A stretch of 5,433 nucleotides of DNA from Alphaproteobacteria bacterium. GTDB taxonomy: Bacteria; Pseudomonadota; Alphaproteobacteria; Rhodobacterales; Rhodobacteraceae. Every line of letters begins with the position of its first letter. The stretch's first letter is position 1. The notes beneath the pieces are model-generated. The model was not told where the DNA came from. It saw only the letters and a list, made by a program, of their open reading frames with translations, and ran no database searches. Location: contig JAUIBJ010000289.1 of NCBI GenBank assembly GCA_030428025.1, forward strand, positions 1 to 5,433, read 5' to 3'. Of the stretch, positions 1-4,965 are shown piece after piece. The translations under genes and the position numbers were made by a program.

Positions 1-238
1 TGTCCGAACTGGCCAGCGTATCGGCCGAGACAATCACCGCACCGCTCAGCCCTGCCCAGACATGGGTGAGATGGGTCTTGCCCGCACCTTTGGGGCCGGC
101 CAGCAACAGCTTGCGCGCGGGCCAGCCCTGCCAGCCCTCGATCATGGCCACGGCAGCGCCGTTGGCGGGCGAGACGAAGAAATCCTCGCGTTCGAGCGCG
201 GTGCGGCACGGCAGGTTGAAACTCATTTGCCGGGCCAT
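1..238 (-). CDS. hdaA: HdaA-like DnaA-family AAA+ ATPase, N-terminal part (runs off the left edge)
   Basis: The first 79 residues of a DnaA-related ATPase of the Hda/HdaA type are present. In this family the protein binds the DNA polymerase sliding clamp and stimulates ATP hydrolysis by DnaA, which limits re-initiation of replication in the cytoplasm. A Walker A loop, GPKGAGKTHL, lies at residues 48-57, followed by a strand ending in the SADTL segment typical of the DnaA-like ATPase core. The N-terminus contains QMSFNLP (residues 4-10), resembling the clamp-binding QLSLPLYLP stretch of E. coli Hda. Starting at Met1 keeps the Gln of that motif, whereas starting at Met5 would lose it, so I chose Met1. 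There is no room for the DnaA N-terminal domains, so it is not DnaA itself. The start shares one base with the stop of the upstream AI-2E gene, suggesting coupled translation. A less likely alternative is another short DnaA-like loader such as DnaC/IstB. The C-terminal two thirds are outside the window. Confidence 0.82.
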   Translation of the reverse strand, partial: MARQMSFNLPCRTALEREDFFVSPANGAAVAMIEGWQGWPARKLLLAGPKGAGKTHLTHVWAGLSGAVIVSADTLASSD

Positions 239-1305
239 CAGGGTTGGTCTTCGTCTGCCAGCCCGCGATAAAGGCGGCTATCCTTGTATTGCGAGATGGC
301 GAAGCGCGCCAGCACGCCAAGCGCCGCCGCCACCGGCACCGCCACCAGCATGCCCACGAAGCCGAAAAGCGCCCCGAAGACCGAAAGCGCAAAGATCAGC
401 CAGACCGGGTGCAGCCCGACCGAACTGCCCACCAGTTTGGGGGTGAGCACGTTGCCCTCCATCACCTGGCCGATGACGAAGATGCCGGCCACCAGCCCGA
501 TGGAGACCCAGTCGCCCCAGAACTGGAAGAGCGCGAGGCCGATGGCCAGCGCCCCGCCGATCAGCGCGCCCAGATAGGGGATGAAGGTGACGAGTCCGGC
601 GATGGCGCCGACCACAAGGCCGAATTGCAGCCCCACCAGCATCAGCGCGACCGCATAGAAGGTGCCCAGGATCAGGCAGACCGTGCCCATGCCACGGATG
701 AAGCTGGCCAGCGTCGCGTCGATCTCGCGCGCCAGGTGGCGGATCACCGGGGCGTGGTCGCGCGGCAGGAGCGCGTCGATCTCGGCCACCATCCTGTCCC
801 AGTCGTAGAGCAGGTAGAAGGCCACCACCGGCACGATCACCAGCATGACCACGATATTGATGACCGAGGCCGCCGAACTGAGTACCGATTCCAGCAGTTG
901 CCCGCCCTTAGACTGGATCGTTTCGCCCACCGAGATCAGGGATTTGCGCAGGGTCGAGCTTTCATCGACGATCTCGGGGAAACGATCCGTCAGAAAGGTC
1001 TGCAGGTCGCTGAAAAGCTGCGGGGCGAGGTTGACGAGGTTGACCGTCTGATTGATCAGGGTCGGAATGACCATCAGCGCCATGACCACGAAGATCAGGA
1101 GAGCCACGAGGGTGATGATCGCTACCGCTACGGCGCGGCTGGTGCCGAGCCGCTCCAGCCGATCGGCGAGCGGGTCGAGGAAATAGGCGATGGCGCCGCC
1201 CAGCACGAAGGGCAGGATCACGTCGCCCAGAAACCACATCAGCACCAGGAACCCCGCCGTGGCGAAGCCCCAGTATTTCATCTGCGTCTGGACGGGAAGT
1301 GCCAT
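238..1305 (-). CDS. AI-2E family (PerM-like) transporter, integral membrane protein
   Basis: A 355-residue inner-membrane protein of the AI-2E family (the PerM/TqsA/YdiK group). Members are proposed exporters or permeases; substrates range from autoinducer-2 to ions, so none can be assigned here. Visible hallmarks are two N-terminal helices (about residues 11-42 and 58-81) with the conserved DPLADRLERLG segment at 44-54 between or before them, a soluble amphipathic stretch at about 85-145, a helix at 147-167 followed by YDWDRM, then a C-terminal membrane block. That block has FIPYLGALIGG (241-251), EGNVLTPKLVGSSVGLHP (283-300) and FGFVGMLVAVPVAA (314-327), the family's most conserved region. 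Length is normal for the family. Met1 has only a weak GGGG upstream as ribosome binding site; Met9 has none better. It is divergent from proS and stop/start-coupled to hdaA, an arrangement I recall as common in Rhodobacteraceae. Family assignment is firm; substrate is unknown. Confidence 0.92.
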   Translation of the reverse strand: MALPVQTQMKYWGFATAGFLVLMWFLGDVILPFVLGGAIAYFLDPLADRLERLGTSRAVAVAIITLVALLIFVVMALMVIPTLINQTVNLVNLAPQLFSDLQTFLTDRFPEIVDESSTLRKSLISVGETIQSKGGQLLESVLSSAASVINIVVMLVIVPVVAFYLLYDWDRMVAEIDALLPRDHAPVIRHLAREIDATLASFIRGMGTVCLILGTFYAVALMLVGLQFGLVVGAIAGLVTFIPYLGALIGGALAIGLALFQFWGDWVSIGLVAGIFVIGQVMEGNVLTPKLVGSSVGLHPVWLIFALSVFGALFGFVGMLVAVPVAAALGVLARFAISQYKDSRLYRGLADEDQP

Positions 1306-1393
1306 GCGTGCCCCGGTGATATGTTGCCCTACACATCGCCGATGGCGTGAAGGCTTTCAAGTGGGGAGCGACGGGATCGGCCCGGATCGCCGC

Positions 1394-1422
1394 TTGTCTC
1401 GCCCTGCGCAAGCGCCTAAACG
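1394..1422 (+). promoter_or_regulatory. Candidate sigma-70 promoter of proS
   Basis: TTGTCT (1394-1399, four of six matches to TTGACA) is followed after 17 bases by TAAACG (1417-1422, three of six matches to TATAAT). Transcription would begin near 1429, giving a leader of about 30 bases before the proS start. The match is moderate and spotted by eye; position upstream of proS on the correct strand is the main support. Confidence 0.35.
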
Positions 1423-1445
1423 GGGCCAAACGCCGCTGTATCACT

Positions 1446-1450
1446 GAGGA
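1446..1450 (+). promoter_or_regulatory. Shine-Dalgarno site that fixes the proS start
   Basis: GAGGA lies seven bases before the ATG at 1458. This decides the start in favour of the MRLSRYFLP N-terminus over an upstream in-frame ATG at 1347, which would add 37 residues with no ProS character. Confidence 0.7.
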
Positions 1451-1457
1451 ACGCCCG

Positions 1458-2855
1458 ATGCGTCTGTCCCGCTATTTCCTGCCCGTGCTCAAGGAGACGC
1501 CCGCCGAGGCGCAGATCGCCAGTCACCGGCTGATGCTGCGCGCCGGCATGATCAAGCAGGCCACCGCCGGCATCTATTCCTGGCTGCCTCTGGGCTTCAA
1601 GGTGCTGCGCAAGCTGGAAAACATCGTGCATGAGGAGCAGATCCGGGCGGGTCACATTCCGATCCAGATGCCGGTGCTGCAATCGGCCGACCTGTGGCGC
1701 GAAAGCGGCCGCTATGACGACTACGGCGAGGAAATGCTGCGGATGAAGGACCGGCACGGGCGCGACATGCTGTACACGCCCACTGCCGAGGAACTGGTGA
1801 CCGACATTTTCCGGGGCCATGTGGGCAGCTACCGCGACCTACCTCTCACTCTGTACCAGATCCAGTGGAAGTTCCGCGACGAGATCCGCCCGCGCTTCGG
1901 GGTGATGAGGGGCCGCGAGTTCCTGATGAAGGACGGCTACAATTTCGACCTGACTAAAGAGGACGCGCTGCACGCCTACAACCGCCATCTGGTGAGCTAT
2001 CTACGCACCTACGAGCGGATGGGGCTGCAGGCAATTCCGATGCGCGCCGAAAGTGGGCCGATCGGAGGCGACAACACGCATGAATTCCTCGTACTGGCCG
2101 AGACGGGCGAATCGGGGGTCTTCTATGACAGTGAGATCACCGATCTGCGCTTCGGTGACCGCGAGATCGACTATGACGACCGGGACGCCTGTCAGGCGGT
2201 GCTGGAGGAGTTCACCAGCCGCTATGCCCGCACAGACGACACCCATGACGAGGCGGTGTTCCACGAGCGCGTGCCGGCAGAGCGCCGGCGCGAGGCGCGA
2301 GGCATCGAGGTGGGCCAGATCTTCTATTTCGGCACCAAGTATTCCGAGCCGATGGGCGCCACGGTGCAGGACCGCGATGGCAAACCTGTGCCGGTGCACA
2401 TGGGCAGCCACGGCATCGGCGTGAGCCGACTTGTGGGCGCGATCATCGAGGCCAGTCATGACGACCGCGGCATTATCTGGCCCGAGGGAGTGACCCCCTT
2501 CCATGTTGGTATCGTCAACCTCAAGCAGGGCGACGAGCAGGCCGACGCGGCCTGCGAGGCGATCTATCGGGCGGTAGAGTCGCTCGGGCTGGAGCCGCTT
2601 TACGACGACACCGACGAGCGGGCGGGTGGCAAGTTCGCCACGATGGACCTCATCGGTCTGCCCTGGCGGATCACCGTTGGGCCGCGGGGTCTGAAGAACG
2701 GCGTGGTGGAACTGACCAGCCGCCGCACGGGCGAGAGCGAGGAACTGCCGCCTGAAAAGGCGGTGGAGAAGCTGGCGGCGATCTATGGCCCCCATCACCC
2801 CCACCTGGCTCACCCCGAGCCGATGGCGAAACGGTCGTTCCACACCTGGATGTAG
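1458..2855 (+). CDS. proS: Prolyl-tRNA synthetase, short type lacking the editing insertion
   Basis: A 465-residue class II aminoacyl-tRNA synthetase that charges tRNA-Pro with proline in the cytoplasm. The N-terminus MRLSRYFLPVLKETPAEAQ and the LMLRAGMIKQATAGIYSWLPLG stretch (residues 25-46) are typical of bacterial ProS. Motif 1 lies around IPIQMPVLQSADLW (67-80); TPTAEE (107-112) and motif 2, around RDEIRPRFGVMRGREFLMKD (140-159), form the active site; GGDNTHEF (203-210) and motif 3, GSHGIGVSRLVGA (316-328), complete it. The anticodon-binding domain covers about 347-441 (TPFHVGIVNL to the AVEKLAAI helix). Only about 105 residues separate GGDNTHEF and motif 3, so the roughly 180-residue editing (INS) domain of E. 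coli-type ProS is absent, as in the alphaproteobacterial group. That predicts reliance on a separate deacylase to clear Ala-tRNA-Pro. The last 24 residues form a His/Pro-containing tail ending in FHTWM, which I do not recall from the family. A secreted-protein gene follows 45 bases later on the same strand. Confidence 0.97.
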   Translation: MRLSRYFLPVLKETPAEAQIASHRLMLRAGMIKQATAGIYSWLPLGFKVLRKLENIVHEEQIRAGHIPIQMPVLQSADLWRESGRYDDYGEEMLRMKDRHGRDMLYTPTAEELVTDIFRGHVGSYRDLPLTLYQIQWKFRDEIRPRFGVMRGREFLMKDGYNFDLTKEDALHAYNRHLVSYLRTYERMGLQAIPMRAESGPIGGDNTHEFLVLAETGESGVFYDSEITDLRFGDREIDYDDRDACQAVLEEFTSRYARTDDTHDEAVFHERVPAERRREARGIEVGQIFYFGTKYSEPMGATVQDRDGKPVPVHMGSHGIGVSRLVGAIIEASHDDRGIIWPEGVTPFHVGIVNLKQGDEQADAACEAIYRAVESLGLEPLYDDTDERAGGKFATMDLIGLPWRITVGPRGLKNGVVELTSRRTGESEELPPEKAVEKLAAIYGPHHPHLAHPEPMAKRSFHTWM

Positions 2856-2900
2856 CCGAACCCGGTTGCGCTTCTCGCTCGGGATGAACAGGTTGGAGGC

Positions 2901-3383
2901 ATGAGACAGACATGCCTTCTGGCCGGGGTCGCCGCGCTTTTCGCGGGAATGGCGGCGGCCGACAGCCTGACCTATCACAACGACCGGTTCGACGTGCATG
3001 GCCGCTTGCCGGTGGCCGTTACCGCCGAGCCGCCGCCCGCCAATGGCGACGGACGCAATTTTCGCAGCACCCGCAACAGTGGACGGATCTCCATTTACGG
3101 CGCCTACAACCACATGAGCAGCCTTGCCGACTACCGCGCGGATTTGGCTGCGACCTTCCGCCGGGAAGGCGAAGTGACCTATGAAACTGGCGGGGCCGAC
3201 TGGTTCGTGCTGTCAGGCCGCGAGGCGGGCCGGATCTTCTATCTGCGGGTGGTCTTGGGCACGAGTTGCTCGGGTGATCCGGTGTTGGGGCACTGGCGGA
3301 TCGACTATGCCCCGGGCGACCGGCCTGTCTACGACCCGATGCTGGGCGAGCTGTCAAAGAGCCTGCGCGTCGGATCCTGCTGA
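2901..3383 (+). CDS. Exported protein of unknown function with signal peptide (160 aa)
   Basis: I do not recognise the family. The first 20 residues form a Sec-type signal peptide: Arg2, a hydrophobic core LLAGVAALFAG, then an AAA/D cleavage site at about 20-21, leaving a mature periplasmic or secreted protein of about 140 residues. Cys5 lies too early for a lipobox, so it is probably not a lipoprotein. The mature part is beta-rich in appearance, with a PPPANGDGRNF segment (45-54), GRISIYGAYN (61-70), VTYETGGADWFVLSGREAGRIFYLR (92-116) and GHWRIDY (130-136). Two cysteines (123 and the last residue, 160) could form a disulfide in the periplasm. The start is needed to keep the signal peptide intact, although GGAGG at 2895-2899 is only one base from the ATG, unusually tight. 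The gene follows proS by 45 bases without a visible terminator, so co-transcription is possible. Its stop is 6 bases from that of a convergent micro-protein gene. Confidence 0.82.
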   Translation: MRQTCLLAGVAALFAGMAAADSLTYHNDRFDVHGRLPVAVTAEPPPANGDGRNFRSTRNSGRISIYGAYNHMSSLADYRADLAATFRREGEVTYETGGADWFVLSGREAGRIFYLRVVLGTSCSGDPVLGHWRIDYAPGDRPVYDPMLGELSKSLRVGSC

Positions 3384-3387
3384 TCCG
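3371..3387. terminator. Weak hairpin between the two convergent stop codons
   Basis: CGGATC (3371-3376) and GATCCG (3382-3387) form a perfect 6-bp inverted repeat around the 5-base loop CTGCT. It covers the stop codon of the plus-strand exported-protein gene and ends just before the stop of the minus-strand micro-protein gene, the place expected for a bidirectional terminator. A T-tract is missing on both sides and the stem is short, so it could equally be a chance palindrome. Confidence 0.25.
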
Positions 3388-3389
3388 CG

Positions 3390-3509
3390 TCAGAGGCCCA
3401 CAGGACCGCGAAGGGCGAAGGCGGCAAGGGCCAGCACCATCACCGCGAGGATCAGGCCCACGGCCAGCTGGATGCGCCGGCGGGAAGGCAGGGTGCGGGG
3501 ATCAGTCAT
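3390..3509 (-). CDS. Single-helix membrane micro-protein (39 aa) overlapping the reductase stop
   Basis: A short frame encodes MTDPRTLPSRRRIQLAV, then a hydrophobic run ending AAFALRGPVGL: 39 residues in all. A basic cluster (Arg10-Arg12) precedes one predicted transmembrane helix at about residues 13-33, so by the positive-inside rule the N-terminus should be cytoplasmic. The ATG lies inside the last codons of the flavocytochrome gene, with an 8-base overlap, and GGAG at 3523-3520 (minus strand) sits ten bases upstream as a usable ribosome binding site. Overlap, shared strand, its own ribosome binding site and a coherent membrane-protein composition argue that it is a real gene, translated with the reductase and possibly a small partner or stabiliser of it. 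The function is inferred from position only. Chance frames in GC-rich DNA are common, and this one is short, so conservation would be decisive. Confidence 0.55.
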   Translation of the reverse strand: MTDPRTLPSRRRIQLAVGLILAVMVLALAAFALRGPVGL

Positions 3510-4824
3510 AGACGAACTGCTCCGACAGGATTCGGTGCGCGGGGATACCCATGTCGATCAGCGTATCCTCGACCATGGTCAGCATCGGCGGCGGGCCGCA
3601 GAGGACATAGAGCCAGCCGTGCCGGTCGGGGGGGCCGAAATGGCGGCGCAGGAGGTCGGGCGTGATCAGCCCGGTCTCGCCTGTCCAGCCCGGAGGAGGC
3701 TCTGAGAGGACATGCACAAGCTCGGTGCCATGCTCGCGCGCCAGCCGCTCCAGTTCCGGGCCATAAGCGATCTGGCCCGCGTGCCGGTTGCCGTAGATCA
3801 GCGCGGTGGGCCTCTGGTCGCCCGTGGCGTGCAGCTCGCGCAGGATGCCCATCAGCGGCGCGAGCCCCACACCGCCGGCGACGAGCGCGATTCCGGCGGC
3901 ATCGGGATGCTTGTCGATGATGAGATGCCCGTGCGGCGCCTCGAGCCAGGCGCGGGTGCCGGGGGCGATCTGGCCGGTGCGGCAGGTGCTGTCGCCCTGT
4001 TCCTTGATCAGGAATTCGATCTCGGGCCCGGCGGAGGGCGCCGAGGCGATGGAAAAGGGGTTTTCGTCGAGCGAAACCACGGGTTTGCCCACATTCAGCC
4101 AGGCGAATTGCCCGGCGCGATAGGGCAGGCGGCCGCGGAAGTCCGGGGTGAGCGTCAGCACCCAGGTACGGTCGGCCTCGTGCCGGACCTCGCGCACCCG
4201 CCAGGGCCGGCGAAGCCGCAGAAGGGGCGCGATCAGGTAGACATAGGCGAGCGCGCCCAGGGCCAGTGCCAGCAGCGCAAGCCAGACCGCGGCGAGCGCC
4301 GGATCGGCGCTGTAACGGCCGGCGCGCAGGGCGTGCAGCACGCCGAACCCGGCGATCACTGCCGCGCCCAGTCCGTGCAGCAGGCGCCAGTGTTGATAGC
4401 GCAGGCCCGAGACCTCCTTTGCCAGCGCCATCGCCACCAGCCCACCCAGCAGGAGCCAGGCCACGATGCCGGGCCAGAGCGCATGCCAGCTCTGATCCAC
4501 GACGCTCTGGCGGGTGACGTCCCAGGCGGGGGCGGGGGTGCGGGGTGAGATGTAGAAGAACGGGTGCAGCACGGCCAGGACCAGTGCCGCGCGGGCCAGA
4601 AGCTGGTGGCTGCGCATCACAACGTCGCTGCCCACCCGGCCGGTGACCAGCCGGAAACGGCCCAAGAGCAGGAATTCCACGAGGATGATCGCCAGCGCCA
4701 GAAAGCCGAGCCCCGTGGCAAGCTCGTCCCAGGGCGTGCGCGGGTCGAGCTCCTGCGCCCAAGCCAGGATGAGCGGGCCGAGGGACAGCCCGAGATAGAA
4801 GAGAATCAACAGACCTGCCGACAC
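3502..4824 (-). CDS. Ferric-reductase-like transmembrane flavocytochrome (440 aa)
   Basis: This has the layout of the ferric reductase/NADPH oxidase family: a six-helix heme-binding membrane domain, then FAD and NAD(P)H modules on the cytoplasmic side, moving electrons across the inner membrane. Helices lie at about residues 4-22, 36-55, 74-93, 115-136, 150-168 and 177-200. Two helices each carry a histidine pair 14 residues apart, H73/H87 and H150/H164, the expected ligands for two stacked b hemes. The FAD domain shows YRAGQFAWLNVG (235-246) and NPFSIASAP (255-263); the nucleotide domain shows ALVAGGVGLAPLMG (313-326), YGNR (344-347) and CGPPPM (409-414), ending EQFVYD. The GTG start at 4824 is chosen because GGAGGT (4839-4834) precedes it by nine bases and the first helix follows at once; a longer in-frame reading to 5010 would add 62 residues of low-complexity, non-membrane sequence crossing the lolC start. 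Substrate (ferric chelate, quinone, oxygen or a periplasmic partner) cannot be told. Confidence 0.9.
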   Translation of the reverse strand: MSAGLLILFYLGLSLGPLILAWAQELDPRTPWDELATGLGFLALAIILVEFLLLGRFRLVTGRVGSDVVMRSHQLLARAALVLAVLHPFFYISPRTPAPAWDVTRQSVVDQSWHALWPGIVAWLLLGGLVAMALAKEVSGLRYQHWRLLHGLGAAVIAGFGVLHALRAGRYSADPALAAVWLALLALALGALAYVYLIAPLLRLRRPWRVREVRHEADRTWVLTLTPDFRGRLPYRAGQFAWLNVGKPVVSLDENPFSIASAPSAGPEIEFLIKEQGDSTCRTGQIAPGTRAWLEAPHGHLIIDKHPDAAGIALVAGGVGLAPLMGILRELHATGDQRPTALIYGNRHAGQIAYGPELERLAREHGTELVHVLSEPPPGWTGETGLITPDLLRRHFGPPDRHGWLYVLCGPPPMLTMVEDTLIDMGIPAHRILSEQFVYD

Positions 4825-4852
4825 GTCGCGCCCACCTCCACGGTTTCGATTG

Positions 4853-4874
4853 CCCTGCCGGATATCCCCCTGCC
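4853..4874. repeat. Direct repeat CCCTGCC flanking the palindrome GGATATCC
   Basis: Two copies of CCCTGCC (4853-4859 and 4868-4874) directly abut the 8-bp palindrome GGATATCC (4860-4867), giving a 15-base period. The element lies next to the TTGACA hexamer of the reductase gene, where a regulator could compete with or recruit RNA polymerase. This reading is positional; no known operator consensus is recognised. Confidence 0.35.
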
Positions 4875-4898
4875 TTGTCAATTCCGTGACGGGCGCGC

Positions 4899-4926
4899 TT
4901 GGCCTTGACCCGGGGCGGGATAAAAC
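4899..4926 (+). promoter_or_regulatory. Candidate sigma-70 promoter of lolC
   Basis: TTGGCC (4899-4904) and TAAAAC (4921-4926) are separated by 16 bases and match the consensus hexamers at four of six positions each. Transcription would start near 4933, about 29 bases before the GTG start. A second -35-like hexamer, TTGACC at 4905-4910, has no usable partner at normal spacing. Assigned by eye, so modest confidence. Confidence 0.3.
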
Positions 4927-4945
4927 GCACTGTCCGCCGCAAAAA

Positions 4946-4965
4946 CCACCCGAGGTTCCTCGTGG
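4946..4965 (+). promoter_or_regulatory. Ribosome binding site and hairpin over the lolC start
   Basis: GAGG (4952-4955) is the Shine-Dalgarno site, six bases before the GTG at 4962. The same bases can pair with CCTC (4958-4961), and CCAC (4946-4949) can pair with GTGG (4962-4965), giving a two-part hairpin that covers both the ribosome binding site and the start codon. The tight loop means the innermost pair would open, so stability is modest. Confidence 0.4.

Larger units (their letters stand above)
1306..1457. promoter_or_regulatory. Divergent intergenic region between the AI-2E gene and proS
   Basis: A 152-base gap between two divergent starts must hold the promoters of both units. Towards proS a candidate is described separately. 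Towards the AI-2E gene the best -35-like hexamer is TTGAAA on the minus strand (1360-1355), but the hexamer 17 bases on (GATGTG, 1337-1332) is a poor -10, so that promoter is only tentative. The open frame of proS extends upstream to 1347, yet the extra 37 residues look unlike any ProS N-terminus and I treat this stretch as non-coding. No stable terminator, riboswitch or tRNA-like fold is evident. Confidence 0.5.
4825..4961. promoter_or_regulatory. Divergent control region between the reductase gene and lolC
   Basis: These 137 bases separate two divergent GTG starts. On the minus strand a perfect consensus -35 hexamer TTGACA lies at 4881-4876, but no acceptable -10 is found 16-18 bases on (GCAGGG at 17), so a regulated or differently recognised promoter is possible. 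Just downstream of it, in the reductase direction, is a repeat-palindrome-repeat element (4853-4874), listed separately. The plus-strand candidate promoter for lolC is also listed separately. No gene or RNA is evident here. Confidence 0.5.

Noticed and set aside
244..1350. Long open frame (368 codons) on the plus strand opposite the AI-2E gene
   Set aside because: It is the antisense of a clear membrane-protein gene. Its product is an implausible His/Asp/Gln/Arg-rich string, as expected from the reverse complement of hydrophobic codons.
1347..1457. Upstream ATG extending proS by 37 residues
   Set aside because: The added residues do not resemble a ProS N-terminus, and GAGGA before the ATG at 1458 supports the shorter protein.
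2856..2900. Rho-independent terminator after proS
   Set aside because: Only a tiny AACC-C-GGTT palindrome is seen, with a one-base loop and no T-tract.
2001..3113. 370-codon open frame on the minus strand across proS and the next gene
   Set aside because: It lies opposite well-supported ProS motifs, spans two genes and has no recognisable domain; a product of high GC content.
3712..4548. 278-codon plus-strand frame opposite the reductase
   Set aside because: Antisense shadow with low-complexity Gly/Ala/Gln-rich product and no ribosome binding site of note.
3506..4942. 478-codon open frame on the minus strand in another frame of the reductase gene
   Set aside because: Its composition is dominated by Arg, Ala, Pro and Gly, with no membrane segments or motifs, while the overlapping frame has complete heme, FAD and NAD(P)H signatures.
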